In this document: positions 1 to 5,759 of the stretch, in pieces
Position numbering within the stretch: the first letter of the stretch is position 1
Layout of the letters: every line of letters starts with the position of its first letter
NCBI GenBank assembly: GCA_029863355.1
Contig: JAOTVO010000140.1
Span: 1-6,872 of the forward strand
Length of the DNA stretch: 6,872 nucleotides
Source: Candidatus Krumholzibacteriia bacterium
GTDB lineage: Bacteria > Krumholzibacteriota > Krumholzibacteria > WVZY01 > JAKEHA01
Reading direction: 5' to 3'
Notes under the pieces: model-generated
Seen by the model: the letters and a program-made list of their open reading frames with translations, nothing else
What the model was told of the DNA's origin: nothing
Database searches by the model: none
Program-made: the position numbers and the translations under genes

Positions 1-1545
1 CACCGAGAAGCCGTTGCCGTTGATCACCACGGTCGCTCCCGCGATTCCCTTGTTCGGCGCGAGGCTCGATACCGAGAGCGGCGGTTCCGGCTCGGTGCTG
101 AACACGAGCACGTAGGGCGCCACCAGACCGTTGCCGAACTTGTCCTGCAGCCCCGTGTCCAGCGTGAGCTCGAGGTTCTCGTCGAAGCCGAGCGGCGAGA
201 GGGGCACGAATATGACGAGGCTGTCGTCCGACAAGATGGTGGCGTTGCCGCCAATGCCGGTCAGGTCGCTCCGGACGAGGTGGAAGTTGGCCGCGAGCGT
301 GCCCGTGTTGATCCCCTCGGAGAAGCGGAGCACGATGGCCGCGTCGGAGGCCACGTTGATGGCGCCGTTGCCCGGCGTCGTCTGCACGACGGTGGGTGCC
401 ACGGCGTCGATGTTGGTAATGAGATTGACGGTGGCGGTGGCTCCGCCGCTCACCGCCACGCCGGTCTTGGCCGTGGCGTCGTCACTCGCCGACTCGGCCG
501 CGTCGTAGTACTCCGGAACGAAGACCGTCTGCACGTTCGCCGCCACCAGCGGGTTCACGTTCCCCGCCTGCATGAAGGCGATGGGCGAGCTGCCGTCGAG
601 CGGGTAGATGGAGATGTAGTAGCTCCCGTCGGGAACACCGAAGAAAGTGTAGCTCCCGTCGGGAAGCGTGTACTCGCACGCCGTGGTGTCGCCACTGGCC
701 ACGTCGATGGCGAAGACGATCGCGCCCGGCACCGGGTTGGTCGTATAGCCGTCGGTCACAACGCCTGCGATGCGGTTCGCGCTGGCCTTCGTGGCCGCGT
801 CGGGATACGCCTTGAGGAAGACCAGCTCGTCGTCCGTCTCCAGCGACGCCGCGGCCAGCCCGCCGGGCAGAATATAGTTGAGCGTCGAGGAGCGGATGGC
901 CGTGTGCGAGAGGGCGAAGAGGTGCCCGGCCTCGTGCATGGCCACGCCCTCGATGAAGCTGCCGACTACGCCCTGACTCGCCGTCTTGAACTGCTTGCCC
1001 GGGTTGAAGAGCATGTCGGCGTCGACGACCTCGCCCGGCCGGTAGAGGCGGCCGTTGTGGAGCGAGTCCACCTCGAAGGACGTGGCGATCCCCACGGCGA
1101 GCACCGCGCTGGCGAACGCGTACGTGTTGTCCTTGAAGGTAACCAGGTTGACATTATCCGCCGCGACCGCGACCGCCAGCGGCGTGGTGCCGCCGTAGGT
1201 GACGGCGATGTCGGTGCCCGCGATTGCCGGCCACGTGCTCATCGCCGTCTGGATGGCCGCAAAGTCGCTGCCGTTGGTGATGGCCGTGGCGCCGTCCTCG
1301 TTGATCACGTAGGTAATGACGGAGTCCACCCAGCCCCAGTACTCCACGTGTCGCGCGCCGGCGGGGTCGTCGATGCACCCGTCGCCGTCGCGGTCGAAGT
1401 AGGAGGCGTCCTCGGCGGGGCAGGCATCGTCGAGATCGGGCACGCCGTCGCCGTCGCTGTCGCCGGGAATGATGCCGTGCACGCCAATGGAGACCACCGC
1501 GAGCACGCCGAGGAGAATCAGCACGATGAGGTTACGCTTTTTCAT
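1..1545 (-). CDS. Secreted multidomain matrixin-like zinc metalloprotease (C-terminus cut by window edge)
   Basis: The frame is open for 515 codons from the ATG at 1543-1545 to base 1, with no stop, so the C-terminus is missing. Residues 1-24 (MKKRNLIVLILLG...) are a signal peptide or membrane anchor. Residues 29-60 hold acidic DxDGDG repeats (DSDGDGVPDLDDACP, then DRDGDGC) typical of thrombospondin type 3 calcium-binding repeats. Residues about 65-250 resemble matrixin-type (M10-like) metalloproteases: HEAGHLFALSH gives zinc ligands H204, H208 and H214 with catalytic base E205. Residues about 258-318 look like a carboxypeptidase regulatory-like domain (two PDGSY turns), 383-485 like a Big_5 Ig-like domain (TPGNGAINV, RFSEGI), and 491-515 like the start of an IPT/TIG domain. 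It probably acts outside the cytoplasm, possibly on the cell surface. Two positions are odd: A211 replaces the usual Gly of HExxHxxGxxH, and the expected Met-turn Met appears to be L222. Activity is therefore likely but not certain. It is the last visible gene of the minus-strand operon. Confidence 0.88.
   Translation of the reverse strand, partial: MKKRNLIVLILLGVLAVVSIGVHGIIPGDSDGDGVPDLDDACPAEDASYFDRDGDGCIDDPAGARHVEYWGWVDSVITYVINEDGATAITNGSDFAAIQTAMSTWPAIAGTDIAVTYGGTTPLAVAVAADNVNLVTFKDNTYAFASAVLAVGIATSFEVDSLHNGRLYRPGEVVDADMLFNPGKQFKTASQGVVGSFIEGVAMHEAGHLFALSHTAIRSSTLNYILPGGLAAASLETDDELVFLKAYPDAATKASANRIAGVVTDGYTTNPVPGAIVFAIDVASGDTTACEYTLPDGSYTFFGVPDGSYYISIYPLDGSSPIAFMQAGNVNPLVAANVQTVFVPEYYDAAESASDDATAKTGVAVSGGATATVNLITNIDAVAPTVVQTTPGNGAINVASDAAIVLRFSEGINTGTLAANFHLVRSDLTGIGGNATILSDDSLVIFVPLSPLGFDENLELTLDTGLQDKFGNGLVAPYVLVFSTEPEPPLSVSSLAPNKGIAGATVVINGNGFSV
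619..665 (-). repeat. Pair of exact 17-bp direct repeats, 30 bp apart, in the metalloprotease gene
   Basis: GTAGCTCCCGTCGGGAA (plus strand) occurs at 619-635 and again at 649-665. The offset is exactly ten codons, so both copies encode a PDGSY turn of the carboxypeptidase regulatory-like domain. The same codons are used in both copies, which suggests a recent duplication or gene conversion. Confidence 0.75.
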
Positions 1546-1551
1546 CGCCGA

Positions 1552-2106
1552 TCACTCCTTCCCCAGAGCGTTTGCTATGAACGCGGCCACGCGCATCTTT
1601 TTGGGTTTGACGACCGCGCCCGTTTCGGCGCCGGGTACTCCCACCATTTCCGCATCGCGCTGCTCCAGGGCCCGCACGTAGGCTTCGCCGGTGCTTTCGT
1701 CGCGCTCCACGCCGAATTTCCCCTGCGTGAAGCCGGACACCTGGTAGCGCCCCGCGTCGAAGGGCTCCAGGAAGAGCACGACCTCTTCGCCCTCCCGCCA
1801 CTGCAGCGCTCCGTGCACCGTCATGCGCACGTTGTCCACTACGCCGCCCAGCTGCATCACGGTCACCGCGCCGGCGCGCGTGCCCTTGAAGGTGTCTTCC
1901 ACCACGACGCGCGTCTCGGTGAGAATCTTCGTATGCGACGGGTTCCAGTAGGACTGCACGCTCGTCACGCGTCCCTGCACGACGAGCGCCGACTCTGCGC
2001 CGAGTTGCCTCGGCGTTCTGAAGAGGACCTGCGTGGCGTGCACCGCCACCGTGGTGATCGCGAGCGCCAGAACCACGGCGCCGATCACCGGCATGAACCG
2101 TTTCAT
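1552..2106 (-). CDS. Small exported protein of unknown function
   Basis: The gene encodes 184 residues. The start is the ATG at 2106-2104, preceded by a purine-rich AGGGGGAA and followed by a clear signal peptide (MKRFMPVIGAVVLALAITTV, likely cleaved after AVHA at residue 24). The reading frame continues upstream for another 95 codons into the CHAT gene, but that extension is an out-of-frame shadow without a signal peptide. The mature part has alternating hydrophobic stretches suggesting beta strands (ALVVQGRVTSVQSYW at 40-54, TRVVVEDTF at 65-73, AVTVMQLGG at 80-88, EEVVLFLEP at 107-115, YQVSGFTQGKF at 121-131) and ends in a short lysine-containing helix-like tail (residues 169-184). It has no cysteine and no lipobox, so it is probably a soluble periplasmic or secreted protein. 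I do not recognise a named domain. Its place between two protease genes, coupled to the metalloprotease, suggests a chaperone, inhibitor or adaptor of that enzyme, but this is inference. Confidence 0.85.
   Translation of the reverse strand: MKRFMPVIGAVVLALAITTVAVHATQVLFRTPRQLGAESALVVQGRVTSVQSYWNPSHTKILTETRVVVEDTFKGTRAGAVTVMQLGGVVDNVRMTVHGALQWREGEEVVLFLEPFDAGRYQVSGFTQGKFGVERDESTGEAYVRALEQRDAEMVGVPGAETGAVVKPKKMRVAAFIANALGKE
1555..1560 (-). promoter_or_regulatory. Shine-Dalgarno of the metalloprotease gene, inside the upstream gene
   Basis: The minus strand reads AAGGAG, then nine bases, then the ATG at 1545. The site lies within the last codons of the 184-residue gene, whose TGA is at 1554-1552. 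Only six bases separate that stop from the start codon. This fixes the start and suggests that ribosomes finishing the upstream gene restart here. Confidence 0.8.
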
Positions 2107-2201
2107 CGGGATTCCCCCTGCTGTGGCCGGAATTTCACGGCCATGCTTGGACACCACTGCTGTTCGGTATTGCTCGATGATTGAGAAAGAAACCGAGAGC
2201 T
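2107..2201. other. 95-base gap between the CHAT gene and the 184-residue gene, with a small inverted repeat
   Basis: The gap lies between the CHAT stop codon (2204-2202) and the next start (2106). It holds one perfect 6-bp inverted repeat, TGGCCG at 2124-2129 and CGGCCA at 2138-2143, with an 8-base loop. No T-run follows on the minus strand, so it does not look like an intrinsic terminator. No convincing promoter was seen. The gap fits an intra-operon spacer, with the hairpin perhaps acting as a processing or stability element. Confidence 0.4.
2112..2119 (-). promoter_or_regulatory. Ribosome binding site of the 184-residue gene
   Basis: The minus strand reads AGGGGGAA, then five bases (TCCCG), then ATG at 2106. 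It supports the internal start with a signal peptide over the longer open frame. The GGG of this site could pair with the CCC just before the start codon, but that would be a very small stem. Confidence 0.55.
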
Positions 2202-5200
2202 TCACCATGGCGACCGCTCCGTGCCGATGACGATGAACGGTGACCAGTAGAACGGATGCTGGTAGCGCGGGTCGTCCATGAGCTCCGCACGCGCGAACTG
2301 CAGAGCCTCCGCCGCCGGCTTCTTCTGGCCCAGCATGCGTTCGTACGCCGTCCGCATGAGCGCAGCGGTCGATTCGTCGGAGACGGCCCACAGGCTCGCG
2401 ACCACCGCGCCCGCGCCCGAGGCGAGGAAGGCGCGCGAGAGCCCGAGCACACCCTCGCCCCGCGTCACGCGCCCGGTCGCGGACTCACACGCCGACATGA
2501 CGACCACCGCTGCCGTGGCGCGCGACGCCGCGATTTCGCCAACGTGCAGGTAGCCGTCCTCGTCCGAGCCCTCGGCACGCGCCAGCACGACGCTCGACGC
2601 GGAGGGATCGGAGGCGTCGACGAGGCCGTGTGTGGCCAGGTGGATCACGCGGGGCCGCGCGCTCGCCGCGCGCTCCTTGTATGCGGATTCCGTCGCTTTC
2701 GCCCCCAGGCGGACGTCCTTGCGCGCGTCCTTCACGTGCTCGGAGATGGCCTCCACCTCTTCACGCGCGTGCGGCAGCGGCGCAAGCGCCGCGCCGTCGC
2801 CCGCGAGCGTCGTGAAGTCGGGCGCCCCGAACGCGAGCAGGTCTATGTCGAAGCGACTCCTTCTGTTCGCGCGCAGGCTGAGATACACCGAGGCCGACGG
2901 GGCGTACACGGTGGCCCAGCGGCGGCCCAGATAGGCGAGCTCGGACCAGTCGTTCGCCTGGCCCGGCTCCTCGGCGAGCAGCACCTCGAACGGAACCTCG
3001 AACAGGAAGCCGTCCGGAACGATGAGCAAGCGCTCCGCGCGGGCGACGCGCGAATCGGCGGGCGCAACCAGGGTTTCGTAGAGGGCGCGCGCCGACTGGC
3101 GCAGTGCCGCGTCGCCGGCGCCGGGCTGGCGCAGCGCGTCGCGCAGGCGTCCCACCGGCGTGACCAGCTCCCCGCGCGGCGGCAGGCGGTGCAGGCTGAC
3201 GCCGTCCCGGTCCACGACCCACAAGAGAGACGCCGTGTCGCCGAGCGCGTAGGCCAGCGCGGCGGTCCGCTTGGGCAGCGCGCCGCGCAGACCTTCCAGC
3301 GTCGCTACGCCGGCGTCGCCACCGAGCACGCCGAGCGCCCGGGCGCGACGCTCGGATCGCAATCGTTCGATCTCTCCGCGCAGGCGCGCAGACTCGCCCG
3401 CGCGGCCGGGGTCGGCGGGGTCGAGCGCGTAGAGGGCGTCGAGGAGCGCGTCCTCCTCCGAGGTCGATTCCATCGTCGAGGCCGCGGCCAGCCGGTCGAG
3501 CAGGGCGCGCGCCTTGGCGCGCTCCGCCGTGTGAAAGGCGCGCGCCGACCATTCGTCGTCGCCTGCGCGAGAGAGCGAAGCAAAGTAGCGCGCCACTTCC
3601 TCGTAGACGAACCGGCGCTCGCCGTGCAGAAACCCCGTCTCCACCTCCGCCGCCCCCAGCGACGCGCGCGCGGACTCGATGAGCGCGAGCGCGCGCTCGT
3701 AGTGGTAGACGGCGCTGTCCGGCGACTCCTGCTCGAAGGTGTCGGCGATGCCGAGGTGCAGGTCGGCCACGAGCTCGACCTTGCGCTGCGAGGCGATCTC
3801 CGGTGCGATCGCGTAGTAATGCCGCCGTGCCTCCTCCACTCGTCCCAGGCAGGTAATCTGGTTGGCGATGTTGAGCTTGCCGTAGAGTGCGAGTAACTCC
3901 AGGCCGTCGTACTCGTCCTGCGCAACCGCCTCTTCCAGACTGACCAGCGCTTCATCCCTCCGGCCCAGATTGGCTTGGGCCAGCGCCATCATCTTGAGCG
4001 CGGCGCTGTACGCGCGCGCCTGCCCGGCTTCCTCGGCGGCGCCCTTGGCGTCTTCGGCCGCTCGCAAGCAGCGGTCGTAGGCGCCCAACTCCCAATACAA
4101 CCACGCGATGTTGACCTGGGTCGTGATGGCGTAGCTCGGATCGTCCACCTCTTTGGCGACGGCGGCGGCCGCGATCAGGTCTTCGCGCGCGCCGTCGAGG
4201 TCGCCCGCTTCGATGCGCGCGCGGCCGCGGTCGCGCAGGAAGTGCGCGCGCCAGCGCGCGTCGCCGAGCTGCTCGACGAGCGGCTGGGCGCGGTCGTACT
4301 CGGCGAAGCATTCCGCGTAGAGCGAGCCTCGCCGGTGGTTGTCTGCCACGTTGAGCCGGCAGATGACGACCTTCTCGTCCAGGGCGTTTGTCTCGGCGAG
4401 CACGACGGCACGCCGATAGGTCTCGGTGGCGCGGTCGATGCGTCCCATGTCGGAGTAGAGGTTGGCCACGCCGATGAGGATCTCCACCATCTGCTCGGGT
4501 GCGCCCTGCGCTTCCAGGATGGGCAGCGCTTCCTCGTAGGCGTCGCGAGCCGCCGTTAGACGGCCCGCCAAGTAGTAGGTATTTCCGAGATAGGTGAGCG
4601 AGGTGCCGAGGCCGGCGAGGTCGCCGGTCCGTCGGCGAAGATCGATCGCCCGCTGGTAGTAAGCGGCCGAGGTGGCGTAGTCGCCCGTGCGCTGATGGGC
4701 GCTGCCCAGGCCGTTGAGCGTGCGCCCCTCGAGGATCCGATCCTCCACCGCGCGTCTCGCTTCGAGGGCGCGCTCGTAGTCGGACACGACGGCGTCCATG
4801 TCGCCCATGGACCAGTGCACCACACCGAGGCTGCCGTGGATGACGGCGAGCGCATGGCGGTCGTCGATGATCTCGTAGATGCCGCGCGCCTCCTCGTAGA
4901 GCGAAACGGCCCGGTCGAGTTCGCCCGCGTTGCGCGCGGTGCGCGCCTCGGCCTCGAGGGTTTGCGCGCGCGAGCGCGCGAGGCGCGCCTGCGGCGTCCA
5001 CGCCTCGTACGTCTCCACCAGCTCGAGGGGAACGCGCGAGCCCGACCGCGCGGCGTGGATCTCGGCGACGGCGCGGGCGAAGGCCACGTTCTCGCCGGCG
5101 GCATCGCCGGCTCCCTGCGCGGCCACGTCGAAGGCGACGTCGAGGAGTTGCGCCACGGCGGCGCCCACGATGACGCCGTTCGCGCCGACGAAACCCGCGA

Positions 5201-5336
5201 GCGCGTCGGCGCCCTCGTGCGTCGAGATGGAATCGGCGGCGGCGATGAACGCCGCCACCGGGTCGCCCGCCGCGCGCCCGGCTGCCGAGCCGCAAAGGAG
5301 TAACACCAGGGCGAGCGCTAGTCGCAGTCGCGACAT
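2202..5336 (-). CDS. Exported TPR-repeat protein with C-terminal CHAT (caspase-like) protease domain
   Basis: The gene encodes 1044 residues from the ATG at 5336-5334 to the TGA at 2204-2202. Residues 1-24 form a signal peptide (MSRLRLALALVLLLCGSAAG, cleavage near GRAAG). C15 is preceded by LLL and does not fit a lipobox. A short helical lead (26-120) is followed by a TPR solenoid (about 127-560). A helical linker with the HTAERAKARALLDRL segment (602-616) precedes the CHAT domain (about 690-1040). The CHAT domain carries HLATHG with catalytic H903 and SACES with catalytic C950, followed by the family's GEGVLGLSRAFLASGA and SLWAVSDEST motifs, so the caspase-like dyad is intact. CHAT domains are clan CD cysteine peptidases (relatives include HetF and Csx29). 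The TPRs probably bind a partner or substrate. The start is chosen because GGGAGG precedes it and a signal peptide follows; a GTG at 5447 would add 37 residues and bury the signal. It is the first gene of the three-gene operon. Its exported location is unusual compared with well-studied CHAT proteins. Confidence 0.95.
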   Translation of the reverse strand: MSRLRLALALVLLLCGSAAGRAAGDPVAAFIAAADSISTHEGADALAGFVGANGVIVGAAVAQLLDVAFDVAAQGAGDAAGENVAFARAVAEIHAARSGSRVPLELVETYEAWTPQARLARSRAQTLEAEARTARNAGELDRAVSLYEEARGIYEIIDDRHALAVIHGSLGVVHWSMGDMDAVVSDYERALEARRAVEDRILEGRTLNGLGSAHQRTGDYATSAAYYQRAIDLRRRTGDLAGLGTSLTYLGNTYYLAGRLTAARDAYEEALPILEAQGAPEQMVEILIGVANLYSDMGRIDRATETYRRAVVLAETNALDEKVVICRLNVADNHRRGSLYAECFAEYDRAQPLVEQLGDARWRAHFLRDRGRARIEAGDLDGAREDLIAAAAVAKEVDDPSYAITTQVNIAWLYWELGAYDRCLRAAEDAKGAAEEAGQARAYSAALKMMALAQANLGRRDEALVSLEEAVAQDEYDGLELLALYGKLNIANQITCLGRVEEARRHYYAIAPEIASQRKVELVADLHLGIADTFEQESPDSAVYHYERALALIESARASLGAAEVETGFLHGERRFVYEEVARYFASLSRAGDDEWSARAFHTAERAKARALLDRLAAASTMESTSEEDALLDALYALDPADPGRAGESARLRGEIERLRSERRARALGVLGGDAGVATLEGLRGALPKRTAALAYALGDTASLLWVVDRDGVSLHRLPPRGELVTPVGRLRDALRQPGAGDAALRQSARALYETLVAPADSRVARAERLLIVPDGFLFEVPFEVLLAEEPGQANDWSELAYLGRRWATVYAPSASVYLSLRANRRSRFDIDLLAFGAPDFTTLAGDGAALAPLPHAREEVEAISEHVKDARKDVRLGAKATESAYKERAASARPRVIHLATHGLVDASDPSASSVVLARAEGSDEDGYLHVGEIAASRATAAVVVMSACESATGRVTRGEGVLGLSRAFLASGAGAVVASLWAVSDESTAALMRTAYERMLGQKKPAAEALQFARAELMDDPRYQHPFYWSPFIVIGTERSPW
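2205..3269 (-). other. CHAT peptidase domain of the TPR-CHAT protein
   Basis: The domain covers residues about 690-1044. It opens with strand-rich sequence (TAALAYALGDTASLLWVVD), then LLIVPDGFLFEVPFEVLL (770-787), the LAFGAPDF strand (834-841), the LPHAREEVEAI helix (854-864), the catalytic His (bases 2628-2630) and the catalytic Cys (bases 2487-2489). It closes with HPFYWSPFIVIG near the C-terminus, as is usual for the family. All hallmark positions that I can recall are present, and nothing suggests inactivation. Confidence 0.9.
3657..4958 (-). other. TPR solenoid with 40-residue period, within the CHAT protein
   Basis: The conserved Gly between TPR helices A and B falls at residues 138, 178, 218, 258, 298, 337, 378, 418, 458 and 498. 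This makes ten repeats of almost exactly 40 residues rather than the classic 34. Typical helix B starts follow each Gly (GELDRAVSLYEEA, GRLTAARDAYEEA, GRIDRATETYRRA, GRRDEALVSLEEA). An eleventh, partial repeat (SPDSAVYHYERAL) lies near 538-550. The longer period fits the extended-helix TPRs common in ligand-binding signalling proteins. The repeats are diverged at DNA level, so this is an old array and not a recent expansion. Confidence 0.85.
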
Positions 5337-5340
5337 ACGA

Positions 5341-5346
5341 CCTCCC
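5341..5346 (-). promoter_or_regulatory. Shine-Dalgarno of the CHAT gene
   Basis: The minus strand reads GGGAGG, TCGT, ATG. The spacing is a little short but the core is strong. It supports the start at 5336. A perfect hairpin lies two bases upstream (5349-5365), so access to this site may be controlled by RNA structure. Confidence 0.7.
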
Positions 5347-5348
5347 AA

Positions 5349-5365
5349 ACGGAAGACGCTTCCGT
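5349..5365 (-). promoter_or_regulatory. Hairpin next to the CHAT ribosome binding site
   Basis: A perfect 7-bp inverted repeat: ACGGAAG at 5349-5355 and CTTCCGT at 5359-5365, with a 3-base loop. On the minus-strand transcript it ends two bases before the GGGAGG of the CHAT gene. There is no T-run, so it is not a terminator. It may affect translation start or mRNA stability. Confidence 0.5.
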
Positions 5366-5421
5366 GTGGCGGTATCGCTCTCCCCGAGTCCGCCGAGTGG
5401 ATTGAATGACCAGCGCCAGAC

Positions 5422-5444
5422 GCACGACCGAAGACCGGTCGTGC
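5422..5444 (-). promoter_or_regulatory. Strong hairpin in the CHAT leader
   Basis: A perfect 9-bp inverted repeat: GCACGACCG at 5422-5430 and CGGTCGTGC at 5436-5444, with a 5-base loop. If transcription starts near 5518, it would sit in the middle of the leader RNA. No U-tract follows on either strand. It could be an RNA stem or a DNA dyad bound by a regulator. Confidence 0.5.
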
Positions 5445-5524
5445 CACCTGCCGATGGGCCGCGGAGCGCCCGCCTTGCCCTGACGGGGCGCGCTCGCCGA
5501 ATTGTCGACCGCGTACGAGCGCCG

Positions 5525-5553
5525 ATTATACACCAGCTTAGTGCGGATTGAAA
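5525..5553 (-). promoter_or_regulatory. Candidate promoter of the CHAT operon
   Basis: The minus strand has a perfect TATAAT at 5530-5525, set in an AT-richer patch of otherwise GC-rich DNA. The hexamer 17 bases upstream is TTTCAA (5553-5548), a weak -35 (3 of 6). The start would be near 5518, leaving a leader of about 180 nt. The weak -35 and the GAGATCTC dyad just upstream (5557-5564) would fit an activator-dependent promoter. Confidence 0.5.
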
Positions 5554-5703
5554 GAAGAGATCTCCTCAACCTACTCTCATTGTGTCGGTTACAAACCCCG
5601 CCGCCGCCGTCGCCGCGACCCCACGCATGGCCGCCGCGGATCGGACGCCGGAGACGCCGTTAACAGCATGTTGCGGAATTACTTAGCGAGATGGCGAGAG
5701 TAG

Positions 5704-5732
5704 TTGGCAGGGTCTGACCCCCGTGCTATTGT
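5704..5732 (+). promoter_or_regulatory. Candidate sigma-70-type promoter of the porin-like gene
   Basis: TTGGCA (5704-5709, 5 of 6 to consensus), a 17-base spacer, and TATTGT (5727-5732, 4 of 6) preceded by TGC, which forms an extended -10. Transcription would start at about 5739, leaving a short leader that contains the GGGAGG at 5744-5749. This spacing supports translation from the ATG at 5760. Confidence 0.65.
5710..5720. repeat. Perfect palindrome in the promoter spacer
   Basis: GGGTC-T-GACCC is a perfect 5-bp inverted repeat with a single central base. It lies wholly between the -35 and -10 boxes of the porin-like gene promoter. It could be an operator at which a bound repressor blocks RNA polymerase, or a copy of a dispersed REP-like palindrome. 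The window has only this one copy. Confidence 0.4.
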
Positions 5733-5743
5733 GGGCCGGCCAT

Positions 5744-5750
5744 GGGAGGA
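5744..5750 (+). promoter_or_regulatory. Shine-Dalgarno of the porin-like gene
   Basis: GGGAGGA, then nine bases, then the ATG at 5760. The alternative in-frame ATG at 5742 overlaps this site and has no ribosome binding site of its own. The ATG at 5769 is too far away. The site therefore decides the start. Confidence 0.65.
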
Positions 5751-5759
5751 TTCACGCGG

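Larger units (their letters stand above)
5337..5759. other. Divergent intergenic regulatory region
   Basis: These 423 bases separate the minus-strand protease operon from the plus-strand porin-like gene. No credible coding sequence was found: open frames here are short, lack ribosome binding sites and run into genes out of frame. The region holds one promoter candidate per strand, two hairpins in the CHAT leader, a GAGATCTC dyad (5557-5564), a palindrome in the porin promoter spacer, and a CG-rich low-complexity stretch at about 5598-5640. A tandem GACGCCG pair is at 5644-5650 and 5653-5659. Confidence 0.75.

Noticed and set aside
280..2184. Long plus-strand open frame (634 codons) antisense to the metalloprotease and small exported protein genes
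   Set aside because: It is rich in Arg, Gly, Val and His as expected of a GC-rich antisense shadow, crosses two genes with clear signal peptides and domains, and has no recognisable domain itself.
2107..2391. Extension of the 184-residue protein upstream to 2391, overlapping the CHAT gene end
   Set aside because: The extension is Arg-rich shadow sequence, and the internal start has a purine-rich RBS and a signal peptide.
2256..3896. Plus-strand open frame of 546 codons opposite the CHAT domain
   Set aside because: Arg-rich shadow composition with no domain; the minus strand here encodes an intact CHAT domain.
4960..4990. Alternating GC tract (gcgcgcgcgagcgcgcgaggcgcgcc) that could form Z-DNA or hairpins
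   Set aside because: It encodes an Ala/Arg-rich stretch of the CHAT protein in a very GC-rich gene, so codon use explains it.
3952..5295. Minus-strand open frame of 447 codons overlapping the TPR region in another frame
   Set aside because: Almost entirely Arg, Gly and Ala, an out-of-frame artefact of the real TPR coding sequence.
5337..5447. 37-residue N-terminal extension of the CHAT protein from a GTG at 5447
   Set aside because: It would start inside no recognisable ribosome binding context, run through the RBS-proximal hairpin and bury the signal peptide. The ATG at 5336 has GGGAGG and a signal peptide directly after it.
5491..5521. CGCTCG / CGAGCG inverted repeat near the predicted CHAT operon start
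   Set aside because: Only six base pairs with a 19-base loop in GC-rich DNA, expected by chance.
5318..5569. 83-codon minus-strand open frame in the divergent region
   Set aside because: Its start lies upstream of the likely transcription start, it has no ribosome binding site and it runs out of frame into the CHAT gene.
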